In this document: positions 52,570 to 61,319 of the stretch, in pieces
How the letters are laid out: each line of letters opens with the position of its first letter
Position numbering within the stretch: position 1 is the first letter of the stretch
From: Hymenobacter citatus
Lineage (GTDB): Bacteria; Bacteroidota; Bacteroidia; Cytophagales; Hymenobacteraceae
Reading direction: 5' to 3'
NCBI RefSeq assembly: GCF_014333615.1
Contig: NZ_JACSCY010000012.1
Coordinates: 62,001 to 126,000, forward strand
Length of the DNA: 64,000 bases
Notes under the pieces: model-generated
What the model saw: only the letters and a program-made list of their open reading frames with translations
The model's database searches: none
What the model was told of the DNA's origin: nothing
Program-made: the position numbers and the translations under genes

Positions 52570-54783
52570 TTACAGCAGCTTGTCTGGCGTGATGGGCAAC
52601 TCCCGCACGCGTGTGCCAGTGGCGTGAAATACCGCGTTGGCAATAGCCGCCGTGAAGCCCACCAGGCCGATTTCGCCCATGCCTTTGGCGCCGGTGGGCG
52701 TCAGGTAGGGGTCGGGTTGGTCGAGCAGGATAATGTCGATGTCCGGTACGTCGGCGTTGGTGGACACGTGGTACTCGGCTAAGTTGTGATTCACGAAGCG
52801 GCCCGTGCGGTGGTCGAGGACGGCATCTTCCAGTAGTGCCAGCCCAATGCCCCACACCACCGCGCCATAGGCTTGGCTGCGGGCCGTGCGTTGGTTGAGC
52901 ACCCGCCCCGTATCCAAGGCCGATACTACCCGCGCCACGCGTACCTCGCCGGTAGCAGGGTGCACGTGCACCTCCACAAAATGCGCCGCGAAGGACTTGC
53001 CGGAATGCGTCGGCTGCTTGGGCTTCGATTCTAATGTAGCTTCAATGGCCGGCAAGTGGCTTTGTTGCAACACCTCAGGGTAGGAAATACAAACGGCCGG
53101 GTTATGCGCGTGGCGGATGCTGCCCTCGGCAAACACCAGCTCAGCCGGCATGAGCTGCTGGAAGGTAGGGTCGGGAAGCTGCGTGAGCAGCCCTTGCAAT
53201 TGCAGCTTCAGGGCAGTACAAACCTCATGCACCGCCGACCCCACCGATACCGCCGTGAGCGACCCAAACTGCCCCGGTGCGTGCGGAAACGCTGCGTCGC
53301 CCAGCTCAAACCGAATGTGCTCCGGCGCCAAGCCCAGGGCTTCGGCGGCAATCTGCGTCATGATGGTGGCCGTGCCGGGGCCTACGTCGGCGGTGCCGCT
53401 TTGTACCAGCAAGGAGCCGTCGGCGCTGAGGCGGGCGTGGGCCGACGCGGCCGCCCGCGAGGCGTGGTAGATGCCCATGCTCATGCCCCATCCTACCAGC
53501 CACTCACCCTGGCGCATGCTACGCGGCTCTGGGTTGCGCCGCGCCCATCCAAACCGTTCGGCACCTTGCTGGTAGCAAGCGCGCAGACCGTTGCTCGACC
53601 ACGGCTTGTCTTTCTCTGGGTCGGTTTCGGCAAAGTTGTGCAGGCGCAGGGCCAGCGGGTCCATGCCCAGCTTATAGGCCAGCTCGTCCATGGCCGATTC
53701 CAGGGCGAAGGAGCCGCTGGTTTCGCCGGGGCCGCGGGTCCAGCAGGGCGTGCTCATATCCAGCGGTACCACGCGGTAGGTGGTATCCAGGTTGGGGCAA
53801 CGGTAAGCGGCTTTGGTGGGGTGCACCATGCGCTCGGCAAACGTTTCGTAGCGCGAGGTCAGGCCGTGGCCTTCGTGGCTGATGCCCACCAACGTGCCGT
53901 CGGGCAGGGCACCCAGCCCCACCTTCTGCACCGATTGCGGCCGGTAGCCCACCATATTGAATTCCTGGTCGCGGGTCAGCATCACCTTCACCGGGCGCTC
54001 CATCAGGCGGGCGCCCAGGATGGCAGCCACCTCATGCGGCCATATCCGCGACGACCCACCAAACGCCCCGCCCACAAACGGCGAGTGCACGTGCACTTTC
54101 TCGATGGGCAGCTGAAACATGCGCATCAGATCCTGCTGCGCCAGCTTAGCGCCCTGCGTTTTGTTGTACACGGTCAACTCATCGCCCTGCCACTGTGCAA
54201 TGGCGGCATGGGTTTCCATAGGGTTGTGCACCTGAATGGGCGTCTGATACGTCTGCTCTACCTGCACGGGCGCGGTGCGGTAGGCGTGGCGCTGGCCACG
54301 GTGGTAGTCGGGTTCCTGTTCGGGCGTAGTGCCGTGTGCTAGGTGCTCCGTCAGATTGGTTTGGGCAGATTCGGCAACGTATTTCACTTGCACCAGCGCG
54401 GCGGCGCCTTGTGCCTGCTCCAGCGTATCGGCCATCACCAGAGCCACGGGCTGGTTGCTGAAATGGATCTGCTCATCGTAGAACACGCGCAGCTCCTGGC
54501 CTTCTACCCGCGGGTTGTGGTTGTGCTCTTTGCTGAGGTAGCCGGGCACGGTAGGCGCGTTCTGATGCGTCATGATACCGCGCACGCCCGGCATCTGTGC
54601 CGCGCGTTGAGTGTCGATTTCCTGAATGCGGCCTTTGGCAATAGCGCTGGTCACCAGCACGCCGTGCAGGCAGTCGGGCACCACGTGCTCGGCGGCGTAG
54701 CGGACGGCGCCCGTTACTTTCTGGCGGGCATCCACGCGGCGGCGGGGCAAGCCCAGGTAGGTAGGAAAAAGCTGCGCTTCCAT
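52570..54783 (-). CDS. Xanthine dehydrogenase-family molybdopterin-binding subunit (orphan)
   Basis: A 737-residue molybdenum-cofactor-binding subunit of the xanthine/aldehyde oxidase family. Seen: VDARQKVTGAVRYAAEHV near the start, HNPMETHAAIAQW, SPFVGGAFGG, and GTADVGPGTATIMTQIAAEALG in the Mo-site half, plus a closing DHRTGRFVNHNLAEYHVSTNADVPDIDI. The usual partner genes, the 2Fe-2S and FAD subunits, are not next to it on either side within this window, so partners may be elsewhere, or the complex may differ. The substrate is unknown. Confidence 0.88.
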   Translation of the reverse strand: MEAQLFPTYLGLPRRRVDARQKVTGAVRYAAEHVVPDCLHGVLVTSAIAKGRIQEIDTQRAAQMPGVRGIMTHQNAPTVPGYLSKEHNHNPRVEGQELRVFYDEQIHFSNQPVALVMADTLEQAQGAAALVQVKYVAESAQTNLTEHLAHGTTPEQEPDYHRGQRHAYRTAPVQVEQTYQTPIQVHNPMETHAAIAQWQGDELTVYNKTQGAKLAQQDLMRMFQLPIEKVHVHSPFVGGAFGGSSRIWPHEVAAILGARLMERPVKVMLTRDQEFNMVGYRPQSVQKVGLGALPDGTLVGISHEGHGLTSRYETFAERMVHPTKAAYRCPNLDTTYRVVPLDMSTPCWTRGPGETSGSFALESAMDELAYKLGMDPLALRLHNFAETDPEKDKPWSSNGLRACYQQGAERFGWARRNPEPRSMRQGEWLVGWGMSMGIYHASRAAASAHARLSADGSLLVQSGTADVGPGTATIMTQIAAEALGLAPEHIRFELGDAAFPHAPGQFGSLTAVSVGSAVHEVCTALKLQLQGLLTQLPDPTFQQLMPAELVFAEGSIRHAHNPAVCISYPEVLQQSHLPAIEATLESKPKQPTHSGKSFAAHFVEVHVHPATGEVRVARVVSALDTGRVLNQRTARSQAYGAVVWGIGLALLEDAVLDHRTGRFVNHNLAEYHVSTNADVPDIDIILLDQPDPYLTPTGAKGMGEIGLVGFTAAIANAVFHATGTRVRELPITPDKLL

Positions 54784-54991
54784 ACTGAACAGATCAGTAC
54801 CCGATGTATAGCCGCTGCTACTGCTGCAGGAGGTGGGTACCGTTGCCCTGTGTACGGCAGGCTACCCGGCTCGTTGAACAGGATTTCGGGCTTTCCCGCT
54901 CTATTTCAACCATTAGCACCTTCCCCTGTTATCAGACTGCCCCTCCCCACGGCGGGCACACGTTCCATCCCTTCCACCACCTACCTTTCTC

Positions 54992-55855
54992 ATGGCAAAC
55001 GACACCACCTTTTCGGCCACCTTCTCGCTGGCCGGCGACAAAACTATCAACCGCATGGGCTACGGCGCCATGCGCATCACGGGCGAAGGCATCTGGGGAC
55101 CACCCCAGGACCACGACGAGGCCATTCGGGTCTTGAAAAAAACCGTGGAGTTGGGCATCAATTTCATCGATACCGCCGACAGTTACGGCCCCAACGTGTC
55201 GGAGGAGCTGATTGCCGAGGCCCTGTATCCCTACCCTGCCGACCTGGTGATTGCCACCAAGGGCGGCCTGCTGCGCACCGGCCCCAACCAGTGGCCCGTG
55301 AATGCCCACCCCGACCACCTGCGCGAGGCCCTGGAAGGCAGCCTGAAACGCCTGCGCCTGGAGCAGATTGAGCTCTACCAGCTGCACCGCGTAGATCCGG
55401 AAGTGCCCTTCGACGATACGCTGGCCTTCCTGAAAAAGGCGCAACAAGACGGCCTGATCAAGCACATTGGCCTCTCGGAGGTAACAGTGGAGCAGATCAA
55501 GCAAGCGCAGGATGCGGTGGAAATTGTGTCGGTACAGAACATGTACAGCGTGGATAACCGCAAGTGGGAAAAGGAGCTGGACTACTGCCAGGAGCAGAAT
55601 ATTGCCTTCATCCCGTGGTACCCACTGAACGGAGGCAACCTGGAGGTGATGAACAAACTTACCGGCATTGGCAAGCAGTACGACGCTACCCCGCAGCAAG
55701 TGGCCCTGAGCTGGCTGCTGCACCGCGCCCCCAACATCCTCCTGATTCCGGGCACGTCCAAAGTAAAACACCTGGAAGAAAACGTGAAAGCCGCCGATAT
55801 CCAGCTATCGGAAGCAGATATGCAGGAGCTGAACAAGCTAGGCACGGCGAAGTAA
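54992..55855 (+). CDS. Aldo/keto reductase
   Basis: A 287-residue NADPH-type oxidoreductase. Seen: Asp and Tyr in DTADSYGP, Lys in VIATKGG, His in LYQLHRVDP, and a cofactor end IPGTSKVKHLEENV. It resembles AKR enzymes used for sugar or aldehyde reduction. It begins 18 bases after a TACCTTTC element near the ATG and ends in a family B repeat shared with the convergent T9SS gene. Confidence 0.9.
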   Translation: MANDTTFSATFSLAGDKTINRMGYGAMRITGEGIWGPPQDHDEAIRVLKKTVELGINFIDTADSYGPNVSEELIAEALYPYPADLVIATKGGLLRTGPNQWPVNAHPDHLREALEGSLKRLRLEQIELYQLHRVDPEVPFDDTLAFLKKAQQDGLIKHIGLSEVTVEQIKQAQDAVEIVSVQNMYSVDNRKWEKELDYCQEQNIAFIPWYPLNGGNLEVMNKLTGIGKQYDATPQQVALSWLLHRAPNILLIPGTSKVKHLEENVKAADIQLSEADMQELNKLGTAK

Positions 55856-55861
55856 ACCGAG

Positions 55862-55975
55862 CCCGCCTGTCATCCTGAACGCAGTGAAGGACCTTCTCAC
55901 GCGAGAACGAGTCGTTGTTTCGACAATCGTTCTCGCGTGAGAAGGTCCTTCACTGCGTTCAGGATGACAGGCGGG
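55862..55975. repeat. Inverted repeat, family B, copy 2 (perfect 49-bp arms)
   Basis: Arms 55862-55910 and 55927-55975 are perfect reverse complements around a 16-base loop. Relative to copy 1, six arm positions differ but base pairing is kept. It lies between convergent genes. Confidence 0.92.
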
Positions 55976-56000
55976 TTTTGCAACTCACCATTTCACCATT

Positions 56001-56975
56001 TCACCATTTCACTACCAGCTTTTGCACTACGGTGCGGCCGTCGGAGGTGTCGAGGCGGAGGGTGTAGAGGCCGGCGGCCTGCCCGCGCAGGTCGATGGTG
56101 CGGGGGGCGGTGGTAGCAGGGGCTGCGGCGGCCCGGCGTACCACGCGGCCGGTTACGTCTAGCACCGAGTAGGGCGCGGCCCGGAGGGCTGGCTCATCAG
56201 CTTGCAGCGCAAACACGCCGCTGGTGCTGGGGTTGGGATACACGGTCAGGCTGCGCGTGTCCAGGGCCATGCGGTTGGCGGTGGCCACGCCTACCATCGT
56301 CACGTTATCGATGAGGAGGGTAGTACCCGCTGTGAGTGATGAGGTAGGCGGAACAGTTGTGATGGAAACGTTGCTGCCCGACGCAAAGGCAATGTGGATG
56401 GAATCGGGCGCGGCCGAAGAGGTATACACCAGCGGCACCGTGGCCAGCGTGTAGCTATCGGCAGAGGTCGTAAATATCAGCATGCCAGAAGCAATGGGCT
56501 CCTGTTTGCCATTCACGGTGCGCGTGAGCTGCACGCCGGCAGTGGGCTTATCGTTGGCGATGTAGGTGCCCGCGAGCTTATAATAGAACTGCATGCTGGC
56601 TGGCCGGCCCGTGAAGGGTAGGCCGCCGGGATAGTCGGAATTGGCGCTGGGCTTATTGCCAAGCGCCAGTATGCCCGGTGCTACGATGTTGCCTAGAATC
56701 GGGACATTCACCGTCTTCGATTCCAAACGAGCGGCAAAGGTGCCCTGCTGAAAATCAGTGCTTTTGGTGACGGTGCCAGTTTGCAAGCGCGTAGGAAATA
56801 GCGCACCAAAGGGCGCGGCTGCCACGGCATCGTCGGTGTTCAGCCAGTTGGTGGGGGCTTCCACGTTGTTGCGCGTAGCCCAGGTATCGAGGGTGCCGTT
56901 GGAGATTGTCTGGGCCGAGGCCTGCCCCAGGGTAAGACCAAGCGCAAGTGGCAAAAAGGGTAGGAATGTTTTCAT
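56001..56975 (-). CDS. Secreted protein with T9SS type A sorting domain
   Basis: A 324-residue exported protein. Seen: signal peptide (about 1-21), a beta-sandwich resembling the PCMD/putative carbohydrate-metabolism domain (about 22-235: opening ISNGTLDTWATRNN, GMLIFTTSADSYTLATVPL), then a T9SS type A domain starting LTVYPNPSTSGVFAL and ending VVQKLVVKW. It is likely attached to or released from the cell surface by type IX secretion. Its ligand or enzyme activity is not indicated. Confidence 0.85.
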   Translation of the reverse strand: MKTFLPFLPLALGLTLGQASAQTISNGTLDTWATRNNVEAPTNWLNTDDAVAAAPFGALFPTRLQTGTVTKSTDFQQGTFAARLESKTVNVPILGNIVAPGILALGNKPSANSDYPGGLPFTGRPASMQFYYKLAGTYIANDKPTAGVQLTRTVNGKQEPIASGMLIFTTSADSYTLATVPLVYTSSAAPDSIHIAFASGSNVSITTVPPTSSLTAGTTLLIDNVTMVGVATANRMALDTRSLTVYPNPSTSGVFALQADEPALRAAPYSVLDVTGRVVRRAAAAPATTAPRTIDLRGQAAGLYTLRLDTSDGRTVVQKLVVKW

Positions 56976-57021
56976 CAGAAGGTGTTGAGGTAGGGTGAGC
57001 GAGCAGCAGAATATATTCTAT

Positions 57022-57029
57022 CAAATATA
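57022..57029 (-). promoter_or_regulatory. Candidate -7 element (TATATTTG) of the T9SS gene
   Basis: A perfect TAnnTTTG match on the minus strand 47 bases before ATG 56975; the upstream -33 region is T-rich but lacks an exact TTG. Confidence 0.35.
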
Positions 57030-57087
57030 GAGAAACATCCTATATAGGAAAGAAATATATAGGTATTTATTATTGAAAATGAGCGAT

Positions 57088-57939
57088 TTACGTCCGTTGG
57101 CGACGTTGGCGCTGGAAATGTGCCGCGTACAAACCGCCCAGCAGCAACCCCGTGAACAAACCGCATGCATGAGCCGCGTGGTCGATGTGCGCGTCTGTGC
57201 TGCCGGCCACGCTGCTCACCAAAAAGTAGAGTAGAAAGAAGAGCATGGTGAGTCGCTCGCGGCGCTCCAGCGGCAGTGCCTGCGTAAGCAGCAGTGCCAA
57301 CTGCACCCCATACAACCCAAATATCGACCCCGATGCCCCCACGGAGTTGACGCCACCCGTGTGCCAGGCCAAGCTGGCCAGGCTGCCGCCTACCCCACAC
57401 ACCACGTAAGCCAGCAACAGCCGCCAACCGCCCAGCAGCGGCTCGGCCAATGTACCCAGTAGCAGCAATGAGCTGGCATTGAGCAGTAAATGACCAGGCC
57501 CGCTGTGCACAAAACAGCTGGTAAGCAGCCGCCACGGCTGCCCCGGCAGCGTAAGCGGCGAGTAGTTGCTGCCCCAGGCCACCAGCGCCGCGCCGCTTGG
57601 GTGCACCGCCGACACGCCAGTAAACACCATCAACAGAAACACCAACAGGATGGTATCTAGCAACGCCGGCGTGGCCCAATGGCTGCGCGTGGGCCAGAAC
57701 ACGGCCCGCAGCAGCCGCAGCACCATCGGCGTTTCGGGCAGGGTAGGGGGTGGGGCCGTGCGCCGCCGTATGGGCGTTGGCGCTTCGGTAGGTACCAGGC
57801 CGCGGCGTTGCAGCTCCTGGGTGGCAGCGTGTACCAGCGGCGCGGGGTAGCGCTCAGGGTGCTGGGCCAGATAAAACAGCTCCGCCTCGGAAGTCGCCGC
57901 CAGCGGGGTAGAAGAATCAGCAGGCGGCGTATCAGACAT
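57088..57939 (-). CDS. Rhomboid family intramembrane serine protease
   Basis: A 283-residue membrane protease that cuts membrane-spanning substrates. Seen: an N-terminal cytosolic module (17-48, shared with the upstream protein), then six predicted membrane helices with the catalytic serine in GASGSIFGLYG and catalytic histidine in DHAAHACGL. Its start is only 9 bases from the stop of the upstream gene at 57949, so the two form one operon. Endogenous substrates are unknown; the upstream membrane protein is a candidate. Confidence 0.92.
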   Translation of the reverse strand: MSDTPPADSSTPLAATSEAELFYLAQHPERYPAPLVHAATQELQRRGLVPTEAPTPIRRRTAPPPTLPETPMVLRLLRAVFWPTRSHWATPALLDTILLVFLLMVFTGVSAVHPSGAALVAWGSNYSPLTLPGQPWRLLTSCFVHSGPGHLLLNASSLLLLGTLAEPLLGGWRLLLAYVVCGVGGSLASLAWHTGGVNSVGASGSIFGLYGVQLALLLTQALPLERRERLTMLFFLLYFLVSSVAGSTDAHIDHAAHACGLFTGLLLGGLYAAHFQRQRRQRT

Positions 57940-57948
57940 AGAAAAGCG

Positions 57949-59043
57949 CTAAGGGCGGGGAGGATGCGTGAAGATGAGGACCGCGCCATCGCTGGCTTGG
58001 GGGCCATAAGCCTGGGTGGCTACCCGGGGCTGTAGCACCAGCACCGAGTCAATGTCTGCGTCCGACAGCTCGGCTACCGGCGCAGGTAGCTTGTCAGAAA
58101 GCGGGTCGCCAACGAATGCTCTGTTGTGTAACAGATAAAGTGGGTGGGTGTTGGGGGAGCGCCTGGGCACGGTTTGAGTGCGTACCACATCGGGGTAGGC
58201 GCGCAAGGGTAATAGAGGCAATTGCCTGGGAAGGGAAGCGGCCAGCACTTGGTAGCGCACGGCATAGGCGGCGGTATCGCCTTGCTGAATGTCGCGGGTG
58301 ATGAGGGAGTCGCGCCCGTTGAAGCTATAAGTCAGTAAACCAAGGACTGCGTTGCGGCGCTTGTACCCCAGCAGCATGGCATCCAGCCGTTGCTGCATCA
58401 CAGGCTGAAGCTTCAAATTATACTCGGCCGCGTGCGTCAGGCGGCCCCACTGCTCCTGAATGAGATTGATCTTGCCCACCAGGGTAGGATCGGGGGTAGA
58501 GCGCTGGCCGGTGCGCGTGAGCAGCCAGGCAGTTTGGTACTCGGCAGTCCAGTAGCGGGCCACCATTTGCTGGTAGTTGTTGCGGGCGATGGAGTCGCGC
58601 CACTCAGCGGCGGGCACTGTGGCGGCGGCTTCCCGCACCCGCTCCTGTGCTTGCGCCTCAAAGCCGGGCATCATATCGTCGGTAGTGGCGGGCTGCTCTA
58701 CCACGCTGGCAGGCAGTGATGTGGGCCGCTCCGTTGAAAGGGTAGGGTCGGCGGCATCGGCATCAGTAGACTGTAGCGCCCACGCACCAAGCAGCAAAGC
58801 CGCTACTAGTGCGCCACTAAGTAGCAGCCCGCGAGCCGAGTTTGAACGCTCTGGTTCCGGGGCGTACTCCAAAAGCAACGCCGGGGTAGCACCCTGGGCT
58901 ATTTCTGGCAAGGTCAGGCCGCGCCGCCGTAGCTCTTGTTGGGCCGTGCGCACAATATCGGGGTGGTAGAGGGCAGGGTGGCTGGCAAGAAAGCGCAGGG
59001 CGTCGTCGGTTTTCTCAGTAAAGGAATCGGAGTTGGTAAACAT
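57949..59043 (-). CDS. Membrane protein sharing a module with the rhomboid
   Basis: A 364-residue protein with an N-terminal module (13-43, DDALRFLASHPALYHPDIVRTAQQELRRRGL) that is about half identical to residues 17-48 of the adjacent rhomboid. A single membrane segment follows at about 73-92 (LLLSGALVAALLLGAWALQS), then a large exported part with PGFEAQAQERVREAA and VARYWTAEYQTAWLL. Its topology and close genetic linkage make it a plausible rhomboid partner or substrate. The family was not recognised. An in-frame ATG at 59139 is unlikely. Confidence 0.75.
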   Translation of the reverse strand: MFTNSDSFTEKTDDALRFLASHPALYHPDIVRTAQQELRRRGLTLPEIAQGATPALLLEYAPEPERSNSARGLLLSGALVAALLLGAWALQSTDADAADPTLSTERPTSLPASVVEQPATTDDMMPGFEAQAQERVREAAATVPAAEWRDSIARNNYQQMVARYWTAEYQTAWLLTRTGQRSTPDPTLVGKINLIQEQWGRLTHAAEYNLKLQPVMQQRLDAMLLGYKRRNAVLGLLTYSFNGRDSLITRDIQQGDTAAYAVRYQVLAASLPRQLPLLPLRAYPDVVRTQTVPRRSPNTHPLYLLHNRAFVGDPLSDKLPAPVAELSDADIDSVLVLQPRVATQAYGPQASDGAVLIFTHPPRP

Positions 59044-59094
59044 AGATTCAGAATAGCGAAACGTAGTGTGGTAAGAGAAAAGAAAGGTCTGGAA

Positions 59095-59126
59095 AAGCCG
59101 CAAGAAAAACCATGCCTCAACCGCCC
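59095..59126 (+). repeat. Left copy of 32-bp direct repeat flanking gene 59273
   Basis: An exact copy of a 32-base sequence beginning AAGCCGCAAG and ending CCGCCC that recurs at 60142-60173. The spacing between copies is 1047 bases and brackets the AT-rich gene. Confidence 0.9.
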
Positions 59127-59272
59127 AGTGCCCTGTCACTCATATAGCCGATACATTAACATTACATGCGTTTAACGAAATACAAGAGCTTGTAATAACA
59201 CATCGAATTTGTGTAAAATAAGGCACCAAGCATCAGTCCTAAATCTGATTACCGGCAAGAAATAACTACACT

Positions 59273-60061
59273 ATGAAAAAAGTGCTGCTTCTGATTCTGC
59301 TGATACTGAATACGTATTGCTTAGTATATGCTACAGGGCAAGAGCCCGATATATTACTTTATCAAGGTAGCACGCTGAGACTGTATTCTAACCCATTAGA
59401 AGGCTGGCTGGATAAGTTGCCGCAGCGGCCGAAGGAATTCGAAAGCAGGTCTAGTGCCTGCTGGCGCGGATATATAGCTACATGGCTTTTAGAAAACAAC
59501 CAGCTATATCTTACGGCTATCCGCCCAGGGTGTGCTAGCGAAGGGCCAAATATTCCATTGAATCGTTGGTTTAAGCCAGATGCAAGGGGGCGGGTAGCGG
59601 CTACTTGGGTGGATGGAAATTTAGATGTGCCGTTAGGAGAGCTATTGAATTATGAACACATGGGTTATGAGTCGATCTATGAAAAAGATTGGCTTCTGCT
59701 GTTCCGACATGGTCGGTTGGTAAGCCAGCGCATGTATAAAAACCAGGTAAGTAAACCGCTGGATAAGGATTTTAGCGCGCAACTCTATCGAGCGCTCGAT
59801 TGGAAGAGCATTCCGACACAATCAACTGCTGCCTGTCGAATGCATATAGAGTTTTCTCCTGATAGCACTGGTAAACATTCTCGTGTGCTAATTCGCAAAG
59901 GCTGTGGCAACCCCTACGATGCAGTCGCCTTGCATGCTGCACAACAAATAGCTGTGCGTGATTGGGGCGCCACCTATCGGTTTGGCCGTTGGGTGCCAAT
60001 GAAATGGCATGCGTCGGTAGTCTTCAGCGAAGAAAATCGGCGTAAGTATAGTCGATACTGA
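59273..60061 (+). CDS. AT-rich exported protein with TonB-like C-terminal region
   Basis: A 262-residue protein with a signal peptide (about 1-22) and a late segment resembling a TonB C-terminal domain: CRMHIEFSPDSTGKHSRVLIRKGCGNPYDAVALHAAQQIAVRDWG. Its middle holds paired cysteines and no known catalytic motif. It is AT-richer than neighbouring genes and is bounded by the 32-bp direct repeat, so it looks like an inserted segment. The TonB similarity is weak and could be coincidental. Confidence 0.65.
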   Translation: MKKVLLLILLILNTYCLVYATGQEPDILLYQGSTLRLYSNPLEGWLDKLPQRPKEFESRSSACWRGYIATWLLENNQLYLTAIRPGCASEGPNIPLNRWFKPDARGRVAATWVDGNLDVPLGELLNYEHMGYESIYEKDWLLLFRHGRLVSQRMYKNQVSKPLDKDFSAQLYRALDWKSIPTQSTAACRMHIEFSPDSTGKHSRVLIRKGCGNPYDAVALHAAQQIAVRDWGATYRFGRWVPMKWHASVVFSEENRRKYSRY

Positions 60062-60141
60062 AGTTGTTCAGATAGAGCTATACCTCGGCATTATATTACT
60101 CTGGGTAGTGAGAGATTATGCTGCGTATCATCGGGAGGTAG

Positions 60142-60173
60142 AAGCCGCAAGAAAAACCATGCCTCAACCGCCC
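60142..60173 (+). repeat. Right copy of 32-bp direct repeat flanking gene 59273
   Basis: Exact duplicate of 59095-59126. A short further likeness (TATAGCC) follows both copies. Confidence 0.9.
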
Positions 60174-60250
60174 GGCGTGCTGCCCGTATAGCCAATGGTA
60201 GGCCGCCGCGGTGGCCCACGCTTCTTTCCACTCAGAACTTTCCTATCCTT

Positions 60251-60559
60251 ATGGCTCAGCATCCCACGCCCCCGCTCGACGAAGAAACCGAAGACGCCTT
60301 GCGCGCCCGTGAATTTCAGCCCGATAGCCGCATGGCGGCTGGCAATAGCAGCGAGGCCCTCACCGGCAACAACGGCGACGACAACTCCGGCAGCGGTGGT
60401 ACCGCAGGTGGCCACGAAATCACAGGTAAAAAAGTAGCTACCAGCACCGAGTACGACAAGCCCGGCAACGCCGACGAAGGCGATGTGGGCGGTAGCACCA
60501 CCAGCAGTGGCTCCGCCTCTGGTAGCGCTGGCACCGGCATCGGACAAGTCAACCTATAA
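60251..60559 (+). CDS. Small disordered hydrophilic protein 1
   Basis: A 102-residue protein rich in Gly, Ser, Asn and acidic residues, with no hydrophobic core, membrane segment or cysteine; predicted intrinsically disordered. The N-terminal 30 residues (HPTPPLDEETEDALRARE) are the most ordered part. It is the first of three similar small genes in a row and may act as a hydrophilin-like stress protectant, an inference from composition only. Confidence 0.65.
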   Translation: MAQHPTPPLDEETEDALRAREFQPDSRMAAGNSSEALTGNNGDDNSGSGGTAGGHEITGKKVATSTEYDKPGNADEGDVGGSTTSSGSASGSAGTGIGQVNL

Positions 60560-60598
60560 TTCGTACCCGTTCTTCCACCCTTTCCACGCAAAACACCC

Positions 60599-60967
60599 AT
60601 GAGTAATTCTCCCGACAACCAGCACCCTAACGACGGCACGCGCGCCGAGCGTCCCGAAAATGAGCGGGGCGTAGGCTCGCAGCAACAGGGCAACGCTCCT
60701 CAAACTTCTTCTGAATCCGACAGCACTGGCAACCACGGCGGCAACCGCGGTGGCGACCAGCACGCCGACACCAGCGGCGCCAAAGGCAGCAGCGGGGCCG
60801 GCGCCCAGCTCAGTGCCGACCAGAAAAACCAAGGCGGCGGCCAAGACGCCGAAACGGCCGACCAAACTCAGAACACCACCGACTACAAATCGGATTACGG
60901 GACTGGCAACGCTGCCCCCAGCCCCGCCAACGACGGCGGCAAAATTGACGACGCAAACAATAGCTAA
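60599..60967 (+). CDS. Small disordered hydrophilic protein 2
   Basis: A 122-residue protein very rich in Asp, Asn, Gln, Gly and Ser (for example SSGAGAQLSADQKNQGGGQ), with no cysteine or predicted fold. It starts 40 bases after gene 1 and its stop is 13 bases from gene 3, so the three are likely one operon. Function unknown. Confidence 0.65.
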   Translation: MSNSPDNQHPNDGTRAERPENERGVGSQQQGNAPQTSSESDSTGNHGGNRGGDQHADTSGAKGSSGAGAQLSADQKNQGGGQDAETADQTQNTTDYKSDYGTGNAAPSPANDGGKIDDANNS

Positions 60968-60980
60968 ACCCTCATTTCCT

Positions 60981-61232
60981 ATGAGTACTCCATCCATCCC
61001 CTCCGAAAAAGACGAAGAAAAAGGCCGCATCGACTCTTCTGATGCCAAAAACGCCGATGCCACTATTGCCGACGGTTCTGGCGACGGCGCTCAGCAGCAT
61101 ATGAACTCCTCGAAGCGTGCCGAAGGTAGTCCCGAAGTAACCACTGAAAGCACCCAGGAAAACATGGGCGACGGCAGCGGCATCCGCGGCGACTACGGCG
61201 ACAGCAGCCAGACCAACGGCAAAGAAGGCTGA
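60981..61232 (+). CDS. Small disordered hydrophilic protein 3
   Basis: An 83-residue charged, low-hydrophobicity protein (MSTPSIPSEKDEEKGRIDSS ... GDYGDSSQTNGKEG). The start is placed at ATG 60981; upstream in-frame sequence reads into the preceding gene. It ends 87 bases before the serine-hydrolase gene. Confidence 0.6.
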   Translation: MSTPSIPSEKDEEKGRIDSSDAKNADATIADGSGDGAQQHMNSSKRAEGSPEVTTESTQENMGDGSGIRGDYGDSSQTNGKEG

Positions 61233-61319
61233 AACTGACTGTCGTGTAAATACGCACGCTCAAACAGATAGCTCCGTGCAGCAGCGCGCATTGGACGCGG
61301 AAGTGTATCTTCCGGCCCG

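Noticed and set aside
53056..54342. Long plus-strand frame opposite the molybdopterin subunit gene
   Set aside because: Shadow frame; no recognisable domain and the minus-strand gene is well supported.
59095..60173. Flanking 32-bp repeats considered as transposon target duplication
   Set aside because: Target duplications are usually shorter and no transposase or terminal inverted repeats are present; insertion by recombination is more likely.
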